Assembly: GCA_001586965.3 (NCBI GenBank)
Contig: LUCW03001658.1
Span: 1-22,500, forward strand
Direction of reading: 5' to 3'
DNA from: Sphaeroforma sirkka
Taxonomy: Eukaryota; Opisthokonta; Ichthyosporea; Ichthyophonida
Length of the DNA stretch: 22,500 nucleotides
Part shown: one piece after another, positions 1 through 9,781 of the stretch
Position numbering within the stretch: the first letter of the stretch is position 1
How the letters are laid out: each line of letters begins with the position of its first letter
Position numbers and translations under genes: made by a program
The notes under the pieces: generated by a model
What the model was told of the DNA's origin: nothing
The model's database searches: none
What the model saw: only the letters and a program-made list of their open reading frames with translations

Positions 1-6
1 ATTGCT

Positions 7-46
7 AGTGAGATCAATCGGGCTTCTACAGCTGATTGATCTCACT
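7..46. repeat. Perfect 13-bp inverted repeat (hairpin) at unit start, copy A
   Basis: AGTGAGATCAATC at 7-19 is the exact reverse complement of GATTGATCTCACT at 34-46, separated by 14 bases. It lies at the very edge of the duplicated unit. It could be part of a transposon end or a recombination-prone hairpin; the sequence does not say which. Confidence 0.8.
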
Positions 47-129
47 TGTGAGAGCTTCTAGATTTTTAGCAGGCACTAACATGGCATCGAGGCTACATAG
101 TTCATTTCTGGCCTGTGATTGTCGCGAGC

Positions 130-634
130 CTATGGTCCGTGTGTATCCTTCTTGGTTTTCTCTTGATACTGTATGAAATCTTGAAGAGATATAGTACCGC
201 CTGATATCTGTGTCTGGTTCGTAGACTGTAATGGCTGGTAGCCCAGATCATATCGTAACGCCGCTGGTCCTGTGGCCCGGAATTCTGTGATATCCGCTAC
301 CAAAGAACGTCTGGAAGTTCTGTCGGTGCAGTGATTGGAGCCTTTGCTGTAATGCCTGTTGATTTCTAAGTAGCTGTTACGTTTTGGCTTGCGCACCATC
401 ATGTTGACATTTATATGGTCTCTTACGCTGACGTGGTCGCGTCTAAGTTTAATGATTGCCTGTAATCTCTCTCACCCCCCTCGTCACTTGGTCACTATCG
501 GCCTTTGCGTGTCTCTGAGGCGGGTTGTCCCTGGCCGATGGCTCACAGCCCACATCGCTTGGCGGTGCTAAACCGGCTCCTTGCTGTAAACGAGCATATT
601 GTTTAATTCGCCTGAATCTCGAGTGTTCGATCAC
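130..634 (-). pseudogene. Unassigned minus-strand reading frame, interrupted in copy A
   Basis: This is the counterpart of the intact 167-codon frame at 11643-12146. In copy A the frame is split near 449-480 by a two-base length difference in a CT/C-rich tract, giving two shorter frames (130-402 and 449-634). The predicted peptide is basic and polar, rich in R, K, Q and T. It has no membrane segment, signal peptide or motif that I recognise. It may never have been coding. The disagreement between the copies argues either for relaxed constraint or for a sequence error. Confidence 0.2.
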
Positions 635-760
635 CCTGTGAGGTCTCCTCGGTTCCTTGCTGATCCTCAGGACGTTCCTGCTTTACCTGTGCTTTCCGCT
701 TCCACCCTCGCTGCTGGATATCGCGTCGACCTTGTTGTTCAGGTGACAAACATTGCTGTC

Positions 761-774
761 TTTAGGGTTTAGGG
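761..774 (+). repeat. Two TTTAGGG telomere-like units, copy A
   Basis: TTTAGGG occurs twice in direct succession and is repeated in copy B at 12273-12286. Two units can arise by chance. They are noted because a longer CCCTAAAC array lies at 16726-16761. Confidence 0.4.
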
Positions 775-1734
775 AGATCCTTTTGTCCACTTTACTGGTT
801 TATCACAAACGCAAAGGAATGAAATACTTGCAGCGTTCGCCACAACTGCCAGGACTACCGGTGATACACCTTGCTTATCTGTTCAAGTCGCTGATGACGG
901 TAGAGGGAAGAAGGTGGGAGTAGTCCACCGGTAAATTGGGCTGCGCAACATGCATCTGTAGTAGAGCATGGCATAGCGAAGAAGGAAGATATTGTTTGAT
1001 AGCTGTTTAGCACGATGCACTATACGCGCCGGCGCCGTGGTGTATCTTGTCCTTAATGCTATGTTGCGTCGAATATGCAAGATCTTTATACCTAGAAACG
1101 GTCTGCAAGATTTGATCAGATTTCGCTGGCAGAGCGTTATTCACTTATTTTTAAGATTCCGTTCAGGCCTAGTAATATACTAGATACAGACGATAGCGTC
1201 TGCCCCCTGTACTCGTCCAAAACACGCCTGTAGAACCGAAGCGAATTATGTAAAGACATAGAACCGGAAAAAATTCTAAATACGAAGTTATACTTTTTGA
1301 GGCCTTTGGAACGTCGGACGCAAGTGTATCTTATTTTCGAAAGATGAACAGAAGAGAATATTGACGTTTACAGATGGGACTTCCTCCACAGTTGTCCAAA
1401 ATTTCCCTGACGCAAGTGTATTTTTAATATATCACTAAAATCGTATGCTTCATATTTTTAACTGCACCTAGCTCAATCCTACTATCTATCCTTATATCTT
1501 GCACTGTATTATCAATCCACTTGTGCCTTCAGATGCATACTACAATATACTATAACTACTTATAAGAGCAACTCAAGAACACACTGAATTGCACAAGGTC
1601 GGTTGGTCAGGACATCTATTAACTATAAACCCGTAGGTAGCAAGGTACTGTCATAAGGAAGTATTTGTGTATTTTCCGGCCTTACAAATGGGACACCGAG
1701 TTGACAAACTAGCCACTATTTAGGTTGGAGCCCC

Positions 1735-1738
1735 TCTA
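1735..1738. repeat. Target-site duplication TCTA, left
   Basis: The four bases directly before the left LTR are TCTA, and the four bases directly after the right LTR (9401-9404) are also TCTA. The uninterrupted copy B reads CCCCTCTACGCG once at 13245-13256. This shows directly that TCTA was duplicated on insertion. Confidence 0.95.
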
Positions 1739-2330
1739 TGTAAACTTCGATGGAAATTACTAGGTTTCAAACTATATTAAACTAAAATACAATTTAGTCA
1801 GTTAGGATTTAGCAGTGGTAGCTTGTGTAAGAATGATCGGGACTGCCTCTTGTTAAGAGCCTAAATATCCTCGATCACAGGGCGTACCTCTAGCTGTTCT
1901 TTATTGAATAATTTTCACTAGAAGTACTAAATGTTCATGACCACTTGCCTAATTTGTAAATAGACATAATAACGTAAGTCACGTTAATACATTAGCTGAT
2001 ATAAATAAAGTTCCATCTGAAGAAAAGTTAAAAAAAGAAAAAGACTTATTGGATTTTGGAGATTGGCGGGAGGACCAAAATCAATAAGTAGTAGTTCGGA
2101 GATTATAAAATTTAGTTTATAATATCCTACATCTACTAATGTCTCAAATAGGTCCAAGTAGATGAGTCATACCAAATACTCAGGCTATTGGAGCCATCAA
2201 AGTGAATTTAGAACACTTTGGAAATATTGGAAAAAGAGCTTGTACTAATTATTTAAAATACAAATAAAAACCAATGTATTATCTCAATTGATCTTGATAG
2301 TTTAGACTGACCGGAGGCCGTATTTCTACA
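1739..2330 (-). repeat. 3' LTR of the retrotransposon (left copy)
   Basis: It is almost identical to 8802-9400. On the plus strand it starts TGTAAACTTCG and ends TATTTCTACA, so in element sense it runs TGTAGAAATA...GAAGTTTACA with the usual TG...CA ends. Coding domains read on the minus strand, which makes this the downstream LTR. It is AT-rich and contains A-rich tracts around 2030-2045. Confidence 0.95.
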
Positions 2331-2345
2331 TAGCCCCCAGTAGCT
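2331..2345 (-). promoter_or_regulatory. Possible polypurine tract
   Basis: Directly inside the 3' LTR, the minus strand reads CTACTGGGGGCTA up to the LTR boundary. A short purine-rich run of five G bases in this position is where plus-strand priming normally occurs in LTR elements. The tract is short, so this rests mainly on position. Confidence 0.4.
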
Positions 2346-2457
2346 TTTAGAACTACGAACGTACGTTAAGATACGATCTAGTTGGTAAAGCGAAAACCAA
2401 AGTAAAAACGGTTTCGGTCATGACTTATCGAGTAAGTATGTGCCTATATGTACGAGT

Positions 2458-3420
2458 TCAAGACTCATGTTGTACTCTATGTCGTTTAGTATTTGGTCCA
2501 GTAACCATTTCCGATGTAGGCGCCTTACGTTTATTATTTGGTAAGGTATTAGCCAAAGGCTGTTCTTCATTAGTAAGTAAGTTTGAACAATTTTCTGCAC
2601 TGTTGGTAAGCAGATCAGAAAGTTTAGTCACGTAGGAAGTAGGTGGCAAATAGGGAATTTCAGATCCGTCAGGGTTTGTAGTCACCTGAGGAAACCCTTT
2701 TCGTTTATCTCGTGTGTTCTTATGTAAACGCTTATTCCATTTCTTATTAAAGATACGAAGAAAGTCGCGAGATTCACGAAATGCATCGGAGGTTAGCCAA
2801 GCTACTGTCCCATCCATGAAACGGGTCTTGTAGTAAGTGTAACCGTCTTCGGATGTTTTGTCAATTATATCTTTGACTTGTGACTCCATAACTGGTACAT
2901 CAGAATCAAATGAGCGAGCGAATGAGAGTTCGGAGGTAGGGATACGGTGAGTGCCTAGATTGGTTGCGCTAGTACCATCAATGTTATTCACTTCGTAAGT
3001 ATCACTCTTCTCATCATGGTAGGAAATAACAAAAGGTCCTATCGTCTTAGAAGAGAGTTCGGTAACGTTGGCGTTCCGATTTATAATGTTAACGTAATCG
3101 CCGACTTTGAACTGAACAATGTTCTTAGTGTTATTCCATCGGTCATACGCTTTAAGTAGGACGCGATTCTTGTGCTCGAGTAAACAGGGGTAAACAACGT
3201 TCTGCATATGCTCGATCTTTTGAAGCCACGGGGTAGCGTGTTTCTCGGGCGCAGTTTTATCAAACGTTGCTTGTAATTCACTATAGCGGCCAAAGAAATA
3301 GTGAAACGGGAGTGTTCCAGTTTGAGGATTCATGCAGTTATTCATTTGAGTCTGAACCCATTTCAAATGATAAGGCCACATATCCTCAACGTCGTCTAGT
3401 GCGGTACGCAAGAGTTTCTT
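2458..3420 (-). pseudogene. Retroelement integrase C-terminal region with GPF module and chromo-like tail
   Basis: This block is the end of the integrase polyprotein. Around 2916-3110 it shows a K-V-G-D-Y-V start followed by an I-G-P-F stretch, the GPY/F module found in Ty3/gypsy and retroviral integrases. Around 2720-2886 follows a segment with the rhythm of a chromodomain: V-x-x-I-I-D, then Y-Y-K-x-R-F-x-D-G-T-x-A-W, then a short helix. The final part is basic and probably disordered. The chromo assignment is from pattern only and less certain than the GPF module. In chromoviruses such tails steer integration toward marked chromatin. Confidence 0.7.
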
Positions 3421-4198
3421 AAGTTCTCTATGACGTGTCTCATTTGCACCTGCGTTTGAGGTTTGTAAGGAACACCACGCCTATGGGTCATGCCTGATAC
3501 GAGTATAAGTGCCTCCATTACGTCGGTACAAAACTCACTACCGTTATCAGAACATAGTACTCGGGGAAACCGAAGTCATTAAAGACGTGATAGCATAATT
3601 CTGCCACTGTTTGTGGACGTTTGTTCGGTATTGCATAAAGCAAGTTATAGCCCGAAGCCACACATAAGAAATGACAGATATATACATCGCCAGTATGCTT
3701 GGATCGCGGGAGTTTAACCAAATCGACTATGACTCGGCGCATCGGTTGGTCTTCTGTCACACTTTTTAGGGGTGCCCAACCGTATCGCTTGATCTGGTTC
3801 TTTTCACAATCAGTACAGCGTCGGTATACTTCACGTATGGTTTCTTTCAGCGCCGGGTGATCAAGCCCTGCACGAATAGCCATTTTATAAGTATGCTCAT
3901 ATGCTCGATGCGTTAAATTATGTATAATTTTAACTCTACTTTCGAGCTCCTCTAAGTCAGTCAGATTCTGCGTAACGCTGGCTGGATGAACCATAGTCCT
4001 GTTGGAAAGGGCAACCTCAGTATCAGGAGGGGTAGAGTCCTGAGATACATAATTGACAACATTGGATTGTTGAAGTATCTTCTTCAGTTGTTTCGCCACT
4101 CCTGGCTGTTCTTTAAGCAGCGCTTTAAGTAGTTGAGTGCGAGCTTCAGGTTCTCTTAGAGTTTTGAGTCTTTGATCCATGGCCTTAGCTAGTTCCAT
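3421..4198 (-). pseudogene. Retroelement integrase: zinc-binding and catalytic core region
   Basis: A His-His-Cys-Cys zinc-binding region (H-x3-H ... C-T-D-C) lies at about 3780-3930. It is followed by the start of the RNase-H-fold core, including the segment with the first catalytic aspartate (V-I-V-D-L-V-K-L-P). The upstream roughly 80 residues are charged and glutamine-rich, likely a linker or coiled coil after the methyltransferase-like domain. The family inserts the cDNA copy into the genome, here with a 4-bp target duplication. The region is part of a broken element. Confidence 0.75.
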
Positions 4199-4455
4199 GT
4201 TTTTTACGATCTAATGCCGTTTCAATCGGCATTACCTCGACTGCAATCTTGTTGGGTGCATGTGTTGTACGAGTCTTGAGCTTTTGTTCAAACTCTTTGG
4301 AGACTCCTCTAGTTTAGCTAAGAATTCGGTTGAGGGTTTCCACTTAGTGGTACCTGCAGGACCGATGCGACAAACAATGGTGTGTTTCCAAGGCGTCTTC
4401 TTAATAGAATAGGATCCCTGATACAAGAACGTGTCGGTTTCACGGTCGACATAAA

Positions 4456-4740
4456 TAGGTTCGTCTTGAATCATATTAATTAAATCACGTATCCATGGGT
4501 CGGAGTTACGTAAGGGACAACACAGCGTAATGGTAGATTTAGTAATATTAACATAATTTAACAACTGTGCGATAAGTTGACAAGGTGGGTTAGCCCACGC
4601 ATTATGCTTTGATAAGTCAAGCTGAAATGCATCACCTTTAGGATGAGTCAACGACCTATATTCAGAAACCTGTTTGTTATGTTCTGCGGCAAACATATCA
4701 ACAGTAAATGGACCCCATCGTGATTGAGCGAGGTTAAACC
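4456..4740 (-). pseudogene. Methyltransferase-related (DIRS/Dam-like) domain in retroelement polyprotein
   Basis: Between the RNase H end and the integrase, a domain of roughly 90 residues reads W-G-P-F-T-V-D-M-F-A-A-E-H-N, then W-A-N-P-P-C, then T-L-C-C-P-L and a W-I-R-D-L segment. This arrangement matches the domain that follows RNase H in DIRS-type tyrosine-recombinase retroelements, which is related to phage and bacterial N6-adenine methyltransferases (N-P-P motif). Seeing it in an LTR element that carries a DDE integrase is noteworthy. Whether it has any enzymatic activity cannot be judged; in these elements it may serve another role. The identification is from motif memory, not a search. 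Confidence 0.6.
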
Positions 4741-4807
4741 ATTTCTTATTTAGCATCCAATCGGTTGCTAATAACTCTTTGACTGTTTTCTGGTAGTCGG
4801 GCACAAG

Positions 4808-6567
4808 TCGAGAGAGCATGTCAGGAAGATGGTTATGTATTCCTGGAATGTGTGTTATATTAAAAGCGAACTTGGCAATAATGTCATGCCAGCGGCTCAC
4901 CAACTGTGAATCAGGGTTCATATCTTTTAAGTATGTTAAAGACTTTTGATCACAGGCGACAGTAAAGTAACTTCCATAAAGGTAGTCTTTAAACTGTCTT
5001 AGCGCAGTAACTATAGCAAGGAGCTCTTGTTTAACGGTAGGTAATTCCGTTGACTCTTATTATAACTCTTGCTAAAGAATTGTATGTAGCGCGGTTTACC
5101 ATTTATCGTTTGGTAAAGCACTCCACCTACCGCTCGATCTGAAGCGTCGGTTGCTACTTGGAATGGGACACCATCCACAGGGTACTGCATGATGGGTGCG
5201 TCCATTACTTTACTTTTGACTAGTTTAAATGCATCATCACATTCTTTAGTCCAAAGCTTTCCCAAAGGTCCTTTGTGCAGCCGTAGGTGACTGAAAGGCT
5301 TTAAGTAATGAGAAAGATGCGGTACCGAATCCGAGAAGAAGTTAACAAACCCACACACAGAGTTCACATCTCTTCCAGTAATTGGTGTTGATAAATCCAA
5401 CAGAAACTGTTTCTTGCCAGGATCAATTTCTACCCCTGCTGCAGATACTTTGTAGCCAAGTAAGTGTATAGTATCTTTAGCAAAAGAACACTTGTCTTCG
5501 TTAATCTTAAGTTTAGCATGATTAAGTCGCTTTAAGACTTCTTTAACGAGTTTAGCATGTTCATGTGCTGTCTTTGTAAAGATAACTATATCATCTAAAT
5601 AGACTGATACGTTATACGACAGGTCCGCAAATAGTTCCATCATAACTTGTTGGAAGAAAGAAGGTAACATGTGTAAGCCTTCAGGTGCACCTTTAAACTG
5701 GTACTTCTTACCTTGCCAAGTAAAGGAAAAGTATTTCCTATGAGGCTGATATATTTGTAGTTGATGGAATGCAGCTTTTAAGTCTATCTTGGAAAAGATA
5801 GTCGCACCCTCCATTTTGCGTAGTATCTCGCTTATCTTAGGTAAGGGAAAACTATGTTGCGGAATTAGTTTGTTGATTGGCGACAGGTCTAGTACTACTC
5901 TTGTTTTACTAAACGTTCCATCAGATTTATATTGATCGACCGCTAAGAGAGCTAAGTTAACTGGGGTTGCATCATAATTGATTTCAATTAGACCCTGTTT
6001 TAACCAATCTTCGATTTGGGTTTTGACAACGTCTTTGTGTCTCCAACTCACGTAGTTATGTGAAGGACACTTTAACTTAGAGAAGTCGACGTTTGTTAAG
6101 TCAAGTCTAACGTACCCATTAGAGAACTTAAACATACACCAGTCAGTTATTGCAATCTTCCTGTTTTGTATAATTAAGTCCATAATTATATCGGTGAAGT
6201 GCGGAATCATATCCTTTGCTTCACCTTCCGGAGGTTTAGGTATCTTTAACATATTATCATCTGACTGATCTTTATTCGGGTCTAGCCCATTAGGCAGACC
6301 AGTGAGTGTTATACCTAAACTGAGAAGATCAGTCATACCTATAATTAAATCGTATTTCTGAGACATGTCAGTAACGATTAGGTGAGTCTTCACTTCTCTT
6401 CTATCTGACAGCATTATGTGTGCATAGTCAATGGCTTGTTCGCAAGTAGTAACTTTGCCATTTCCCAAGATTAAATCAGTTGTTTCGTTATGGACAGCCA
6501 TATCTGTAGCGTAGGCTACTCGGCATGAGATAGCAGAGACTTCAGCCCCTGGATCAAATAGTGCCAT
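4808..6567 (-). pseudogene. Retroelement protease, reverse transcriptase and RNase H
   Basis: Read from 6567 downward. A retropepsin-like domain comes first, with A-L-F-D-x-G-A-E-V-S-A-I-S at its start and an I-I-G-M flap-end motif. A reverse transcriptase follows at about 5440-6050, with F-S-K-I-D-L-K-A-A-F-H-Q, then F-K-G-A-P-E-G-L and the catalytic Y-L-D-D. The RNase H begins at about 5160 with A-T-D-A-S and ends at about 4808-4860 with H-I-P-G-I-H-N-H-L-P-D-M-L-S-R. This is the standard Ty3/gypsy order. The RT is the best conserved part of the element and the best choice for placing it in a family tree. Confidence 0.92.
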
Positions 6568-6687
6568 AACTTTTTTTCTCCATTTACGAAAACTGTTTGA
6601 AAGATACGTTCATCTCCTTTGGTATAGATTTTATTGAACATTTTCTCATAATCTTGCTCTAGTGCGCACATATGGTACTGTCAGTGC

Positions 6688-8722
6688 TTAACTTGGACGT
6701 CTGGTAAGTCCTTGCAATCCTCTTTTGTGCCAACCGTTAGTACCCTTGCAAGTAGCACACTCTTTCATATAGTGTCCAAAATCTGGCTTGCCTGGTGCAC
6801 ACTTAACAGGGTCGTGTCTACCATTCCACTTGCCATTACGTTTTGTGAGGTTGTAACCACACTTCTTGCAAGGCGCTCTCACCTTCTTATCACCTTTCGG
6901 TTCGGTAGAAGTAGAGCCAGTACCCCCTCCAGTAGTAGTGCGAGGTTTCTTAGTACTACGCGCAGTATTAGTCTCTACTGCGTTTCGCTTAGTGGGCTGG
7001 GTGTAGCTCGTGGTACTAAGTACTCTAGTAGAGGAATTGGTATGCTTGTGTACTATCTTCTCAAAGACAGACCAAGGCATAGATCGCAAATCACCATAGG
7101 CGATGATGTCATCATTGACTTTCTTAAAGAGGTTAGCTCCCAGAGTCTCCATCATCTGACAAATTAATAAGTATTCGCCAGTATAGGTACGACCACCCAT
7201 CCGAGTATTCATATGTGTCATATGAGCTAGAGCACCTCGAATAGTGGTATCGTTCGCAAAGAACTTGCGAGACTCTAGAAGTTCACGGTCACGTGCATCT
7301 TCAAAAAAAAGGTGTTAAGTATATTATCACGCAACTGGTGCCAGGGTAGGGCTTTCCAGTTGGGCTCATGAGCCTTCAAGATAGTTCGCCATTCACCTGG
7401 CTCGCAGAAATGAATAAAGGCATTCATCATCTGCTTATCCCTAAGGCTGGCAGACTCCTTAAGTTGGTCGAAGGCCTTCAGTGTCTCCACTGTACTCTCA
7501 TTAGTAGAGAAATCGACCTCAGCCTGCGCGTTACCTAGCTGCTTTATAAAGCTTGGTTCTAAGTGTTCACGAGGCTCATGCTCAGTGCTACGGGCTGCTA
7601 GTGCCAAGATGGTGTCTATTTCCTTTCTCTTGTTATCGATTAGATAGCGAATGTTATCCGCTTTCCTATCGTCAAGGTCAGAGTCATTCAATAGACGGTC
7701 CTCAAGGACTTGCATACCAGAGCGTAATAGCCTGAGACGAGTATGTCTGGTTCTCACTTCCTCATCCTCAGGATTAGAGCGGGAACTCTCTAACGAGGTA
7801 CTGGTGTAGCGATTGCCAAAATCGTGATTACCAGGGTTAGTTGGCAAATGAGGGTCGATATTACGAGGATGGTAAGCCTCATCGAGTTCCATACGATCAT
7901 ATCCTCTGACAGGGTTAGGTTTGTCAAGAGGATGGTCGATGGTAGCATCAGAGCTATAGAGATTAAATTTTGAAATATTATCTATCTCGCCAGTGGTAAC
8001 TGGCTTAGTGGTAAACATACTGGCTGGTAAACCAGTAGGTCTCGGGTTCGAAACCCGGCCCGAATTTTTTTTTTCTTCTTCGGTATAGGAAGAATATCAG
8101 CCAAGTGGGACACGATAGAGGGTCCACAACTGCTGCTGCCGCTAGCTCCTTCAAGAGCGCTTCAGTGCGGTTCAATTGGCGTTGAGATTGAGAGGATCCA
8201 GCCACTCGTTGTCGAGTTATGGCGTCCTCAGCTTCGGCCCCAAGATTTGAGCTGAATGGAATGGCTTCTCCATCGATGGCGAAACCGAAATTTTCGGACA
8301 GGTCCAATACTTCCTTTTCACGCCGGATTTGTGCTGGAGTGTCCTTTAGATGTGGAGTTATAATGCCCCCCCGACATTCGTATCCACGAATTTTCCAGCC
8401 TTTCGACGTTTATCCCCAATATTTGACGGCACGTGGTCAGGGGGGGCAAGCTGGGGTCCTGAGCTTCACTCCTAGGTGATACACGGACGCTGGCGAGCCT
8501 TTCCGCGGTAGTAGATACCTCTTCTTCCAAGGCTTTAGGATCCGACGAGTCATCCTCAGAATAATCCTCTGTACCAACCTCAGAATTTGCTTCCCCAACA
8601 GTATCCTCGGCAGGCTCAACTCCAGACAGGCTAGGTGTTTCCACAGGGACCTCAGGAACCTCGGCAGGCTTAGCAGGCTTAGAGCTAGCGGCTCCCTTGC
8701 CTTTAGAAGTACCCTTAGCCAT
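6688..8722 (-). pseudogene. Retroelement gag region
   Basis: The likely start is an ATG at 8722, 79 bases inside the 5' LTR, opening with M-A-K-G-T-S-K-G-K-G. The first roughly 100 residues are low-complexity: K/A/P-rich, then strongly acidic (E, D, S). The middle part (about 7275-8018) is charged and largely helical in appearance, as capsid regions are. The last part (about 6688-7221) is basic with several cysteine pairs (C-K-K-C, then C-A-T-C), suggesting a nucleic-acid-binding nucleocapsid, but not a textbook C-x2-C-x4-H-x4-C knuckle. Identification is mainly by position before the protease. A tRNA-like sequence is embedded antisense at about 7994-8074. Confidence 0.65.
7994..8074 (+). other. 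tRNA-like sequence with A box, B box and T-run, antisense in gag
   Basis: On the plus strand, TGGCTTAGTGG at 8001-8011 matches the pol III A box. A perfect 5-bp stem ACTGG/CCAGT (8019-8023 / 8032-8036) encloses an 8-base loop containing T-GGT-AA, as in a threonine (GGT) anticodon. Then comes a T-arm, TCGGG-TTCGAAA-CCCGG (8042-8058), holding a B box, and a run of at least ten T beginning at 8065. However, the seven bases before the A box do not pair with those after the T-arm, so there is no proper acceptor stem. It is therefore a tRNA pseudogene, tRNA fragment or tRNA-derived insert, not a normal tRNA gene. Confidence 0.55.
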
Positions 8723-8801
8723 AGTAATTGCTGGATAGTAAATTGATGTCAGACAGTCTAGAAGCAGTACACTACTGTAACTACTATATAACTGAAAAAT
8801 A

Positions 8802-9400
8802 TGTAAACTTCGATGGAAATTACTAGGTTTCAAACTATATTAAACTAAAATACAATTTAGTCAGTTAGGATTTAGCAGTGGTAGCTTTGTGTAAGAATGA
8901 TCGGGACTGCCTCTTGTTAAGAGCCTAAATATCCTCGATCACACAGGGCGTACCTCTAGCTGTTCTTTATTGAATAATTTTCACTAGAAGTACTAAATGT
9001 TCATGACCACTTGCCTAATTTGTAAATAGACATAATAACGTAAGTCACGTTAATACATTAGCTGATATAAATAAAGTTCCATCTGAAGAAAAGTTAAAAA
9101 AAGAAAAAAAAAGACTTATTGGATTTTGGAGATTGGCGGGAGGACCAAAATCAATAAGTAGTAGTTCGGAGATTATAAAATTTAGTTTATAATATCCTAC
9201 ATCTACTAATGTCTCAAATAGGTCCAAGTAGATGAGTCATACCAAATACTCAGGCTATTGGAGCCATCAAAGTGAATTTAGAACACTTTGGAAATATTGG
9301 AAAAAGAGCTTGTACTAATTATTTAAAATACAAATAAAACCAATGTATTATCTCAATTGATCTTGATATTTTTAGACTGACCGGAGGCCGTATTTCTACA
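8802..9400 (-). repeat. 5' LTR of the retrotransposon (right copy)
   Basis: It matches the left LTR along its whole length. In element sense it is upstream of gag and should carry the promoter. The host-side boundary is followed at once by the TCTA target duplication. The bases just inside it (8801 downward on the minus strand, TATTTTTCAGTTATATAG) do not start with TGG and I cannot match them to a common tRNA 3' end, so the primer site is unassigned. Confidence 0.95.
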
Positions 9401-9404
9401 TCTA
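9401..9404. repeat. Target-site duplication TCTA, right
   Basis: Partner of 1735-1738. Host sequence resumes here with TCTACGCGAAAG, exactly as in the empty site of copy B. Confidence 0.95.
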
Positions 9405-9416
9405 CGCGAAAGTTTT

Positions 9417-9433
9417 TATATATATATATATAT
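9417..9433. repeat. TA microsatellite, copy A
   Basis: About eight TA units directly to the right of the retroelement insertion, followed by TTTTAAAAAAAA. It is also present in copy B at 13264-13280, so it predates the insertion. Confidence 0.85.
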
Positions 9434-9493
9434 TTTAAAAAAAACAAGTGATCTTTTTTTAAAATGTATGAGAACTCTTAAGACTCACGTTAC

Positions 9494-9616
9494 TATGCCT
9501 AACATTCTCGCGCCCGGCTGCTATGCCTCCAATTACGACTCCGCCGCAATGCGCCCAATTAAGACTCCCGCTGCCATGTCTAGCATTTTCGCCCCCGCTA
9601 AACATGCGCCCCACTC
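9494..9616. repeat. 27-bp minisatellite, copy A
   Basis: Four to five units of 27-29 bases, each beginning ATG (ATGCCTAACATT, ATGCCTCCAATT, ATGCGCCCAATT, ATGTCTAGCATT, ATGCGCCCCACT) and ending in a C/G-rich half such as GACTCCCGCCGCA. It is markedly more GC-rich than its surroundings. Because the period is a multiple of three, the plus strand reads as nine-residue peptide repeats, but the open frame is only 60 codons and I do not call it a gene. Confidence 0.75.
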
Positions 9617-9781
9617 CTCACCCCCAGATATTGTAGTAAGTATACGATAGATAACATCTTAGTTGCTAAAACATAAATAAATCTAGACCGTCTTTCAAGT
9701 GTCCAATGTAATAATATTTGATCTTAGTTAGGAACACACATAAATAAATCTAGGCTCAGTCTAAAATCTCCTAGTCTTTGG

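Larger units (their letters stand above)
1..1738. repeat. Tandem segmental duplication, copy A, left part
   Basis: This stretch matches 11483-13251 almost base for base. Window position 1 equals 11483, and differences are mainly run lengths plus a segment of about 31 bases near 11548 that copy B has and copy A lacks. It is GC-richer than the rest of the unit for its first 1.2 kb. I recognise no gene apart from a weak minus-strand reading frame. It contains a hairpin at its start, two TTTAGGG units near 761, and AT-rich DNA from about 1240. The copy stops at 1738 because a retrotransposon was inserted there, and it resumes at 9401. Confidence 0.93.
1739..9400 (-). mobile_element. Ty3/gypsy-type LTR retrotransposon, about 7.7 kb, young but broken
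   Basis: A complete element in outline: TG...CA LTRs of 592 and 599 bp, a 4-bp target duplication, and between them, read on the minus strand, gag, protease, reverse transcriptase, RNase H, a methyltransferase-related domain, integrase with a zinc-binding N-terminus, a GPF module and a chromo-like tail. Integrase following RT-RNase H is the Ty3/gypsy (Metaviridae) order, and the chromo-like tail points toward the chromovirus side. The LTRs differ at only about five places, nearly all run-length differences, so the insertion is recent. The coding part is broken into about eight reading-frame blocks (around seven breaks). Some of these may be sequence error, given the same pattern in neighbouring host genes. 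The insertion postdates the tandem duplication, or is present on only one haplotype, because copy B has the empty site. Confidence 0.95.

Noticed and set aside
883-1183. Overlapping open frames on both strands (also 12395-12695)
   Set aside because: Short, on opposite strands over the same bases, no recognisable motif; most likely chance frames in the GC-richer part of the unit.
2420-2635. Plus-strand 71-codon frame
   Set aside because: Shadow of the minus-strand end of the retroelement coding region.
6712-7167. Plus-strand 151-codon frame
   Set aside because: Lies opposite the gag region; composition is that of an antisense shadow and it has no motif.
7994-8074. Functional tRNA-Thr gene
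   Set aside because: A and B boxes and T-arm are good, but the acceptor arms do not pair and the anticodon loop has eight bases; reported only as tRNA-like.
1739-9400. Endogenous retrovirus with an envelope gene
   Set aside because: No frame after the integrase shows a signal peptide or membrane segments; the order fits a Ty3/gypsy retrotransposon.
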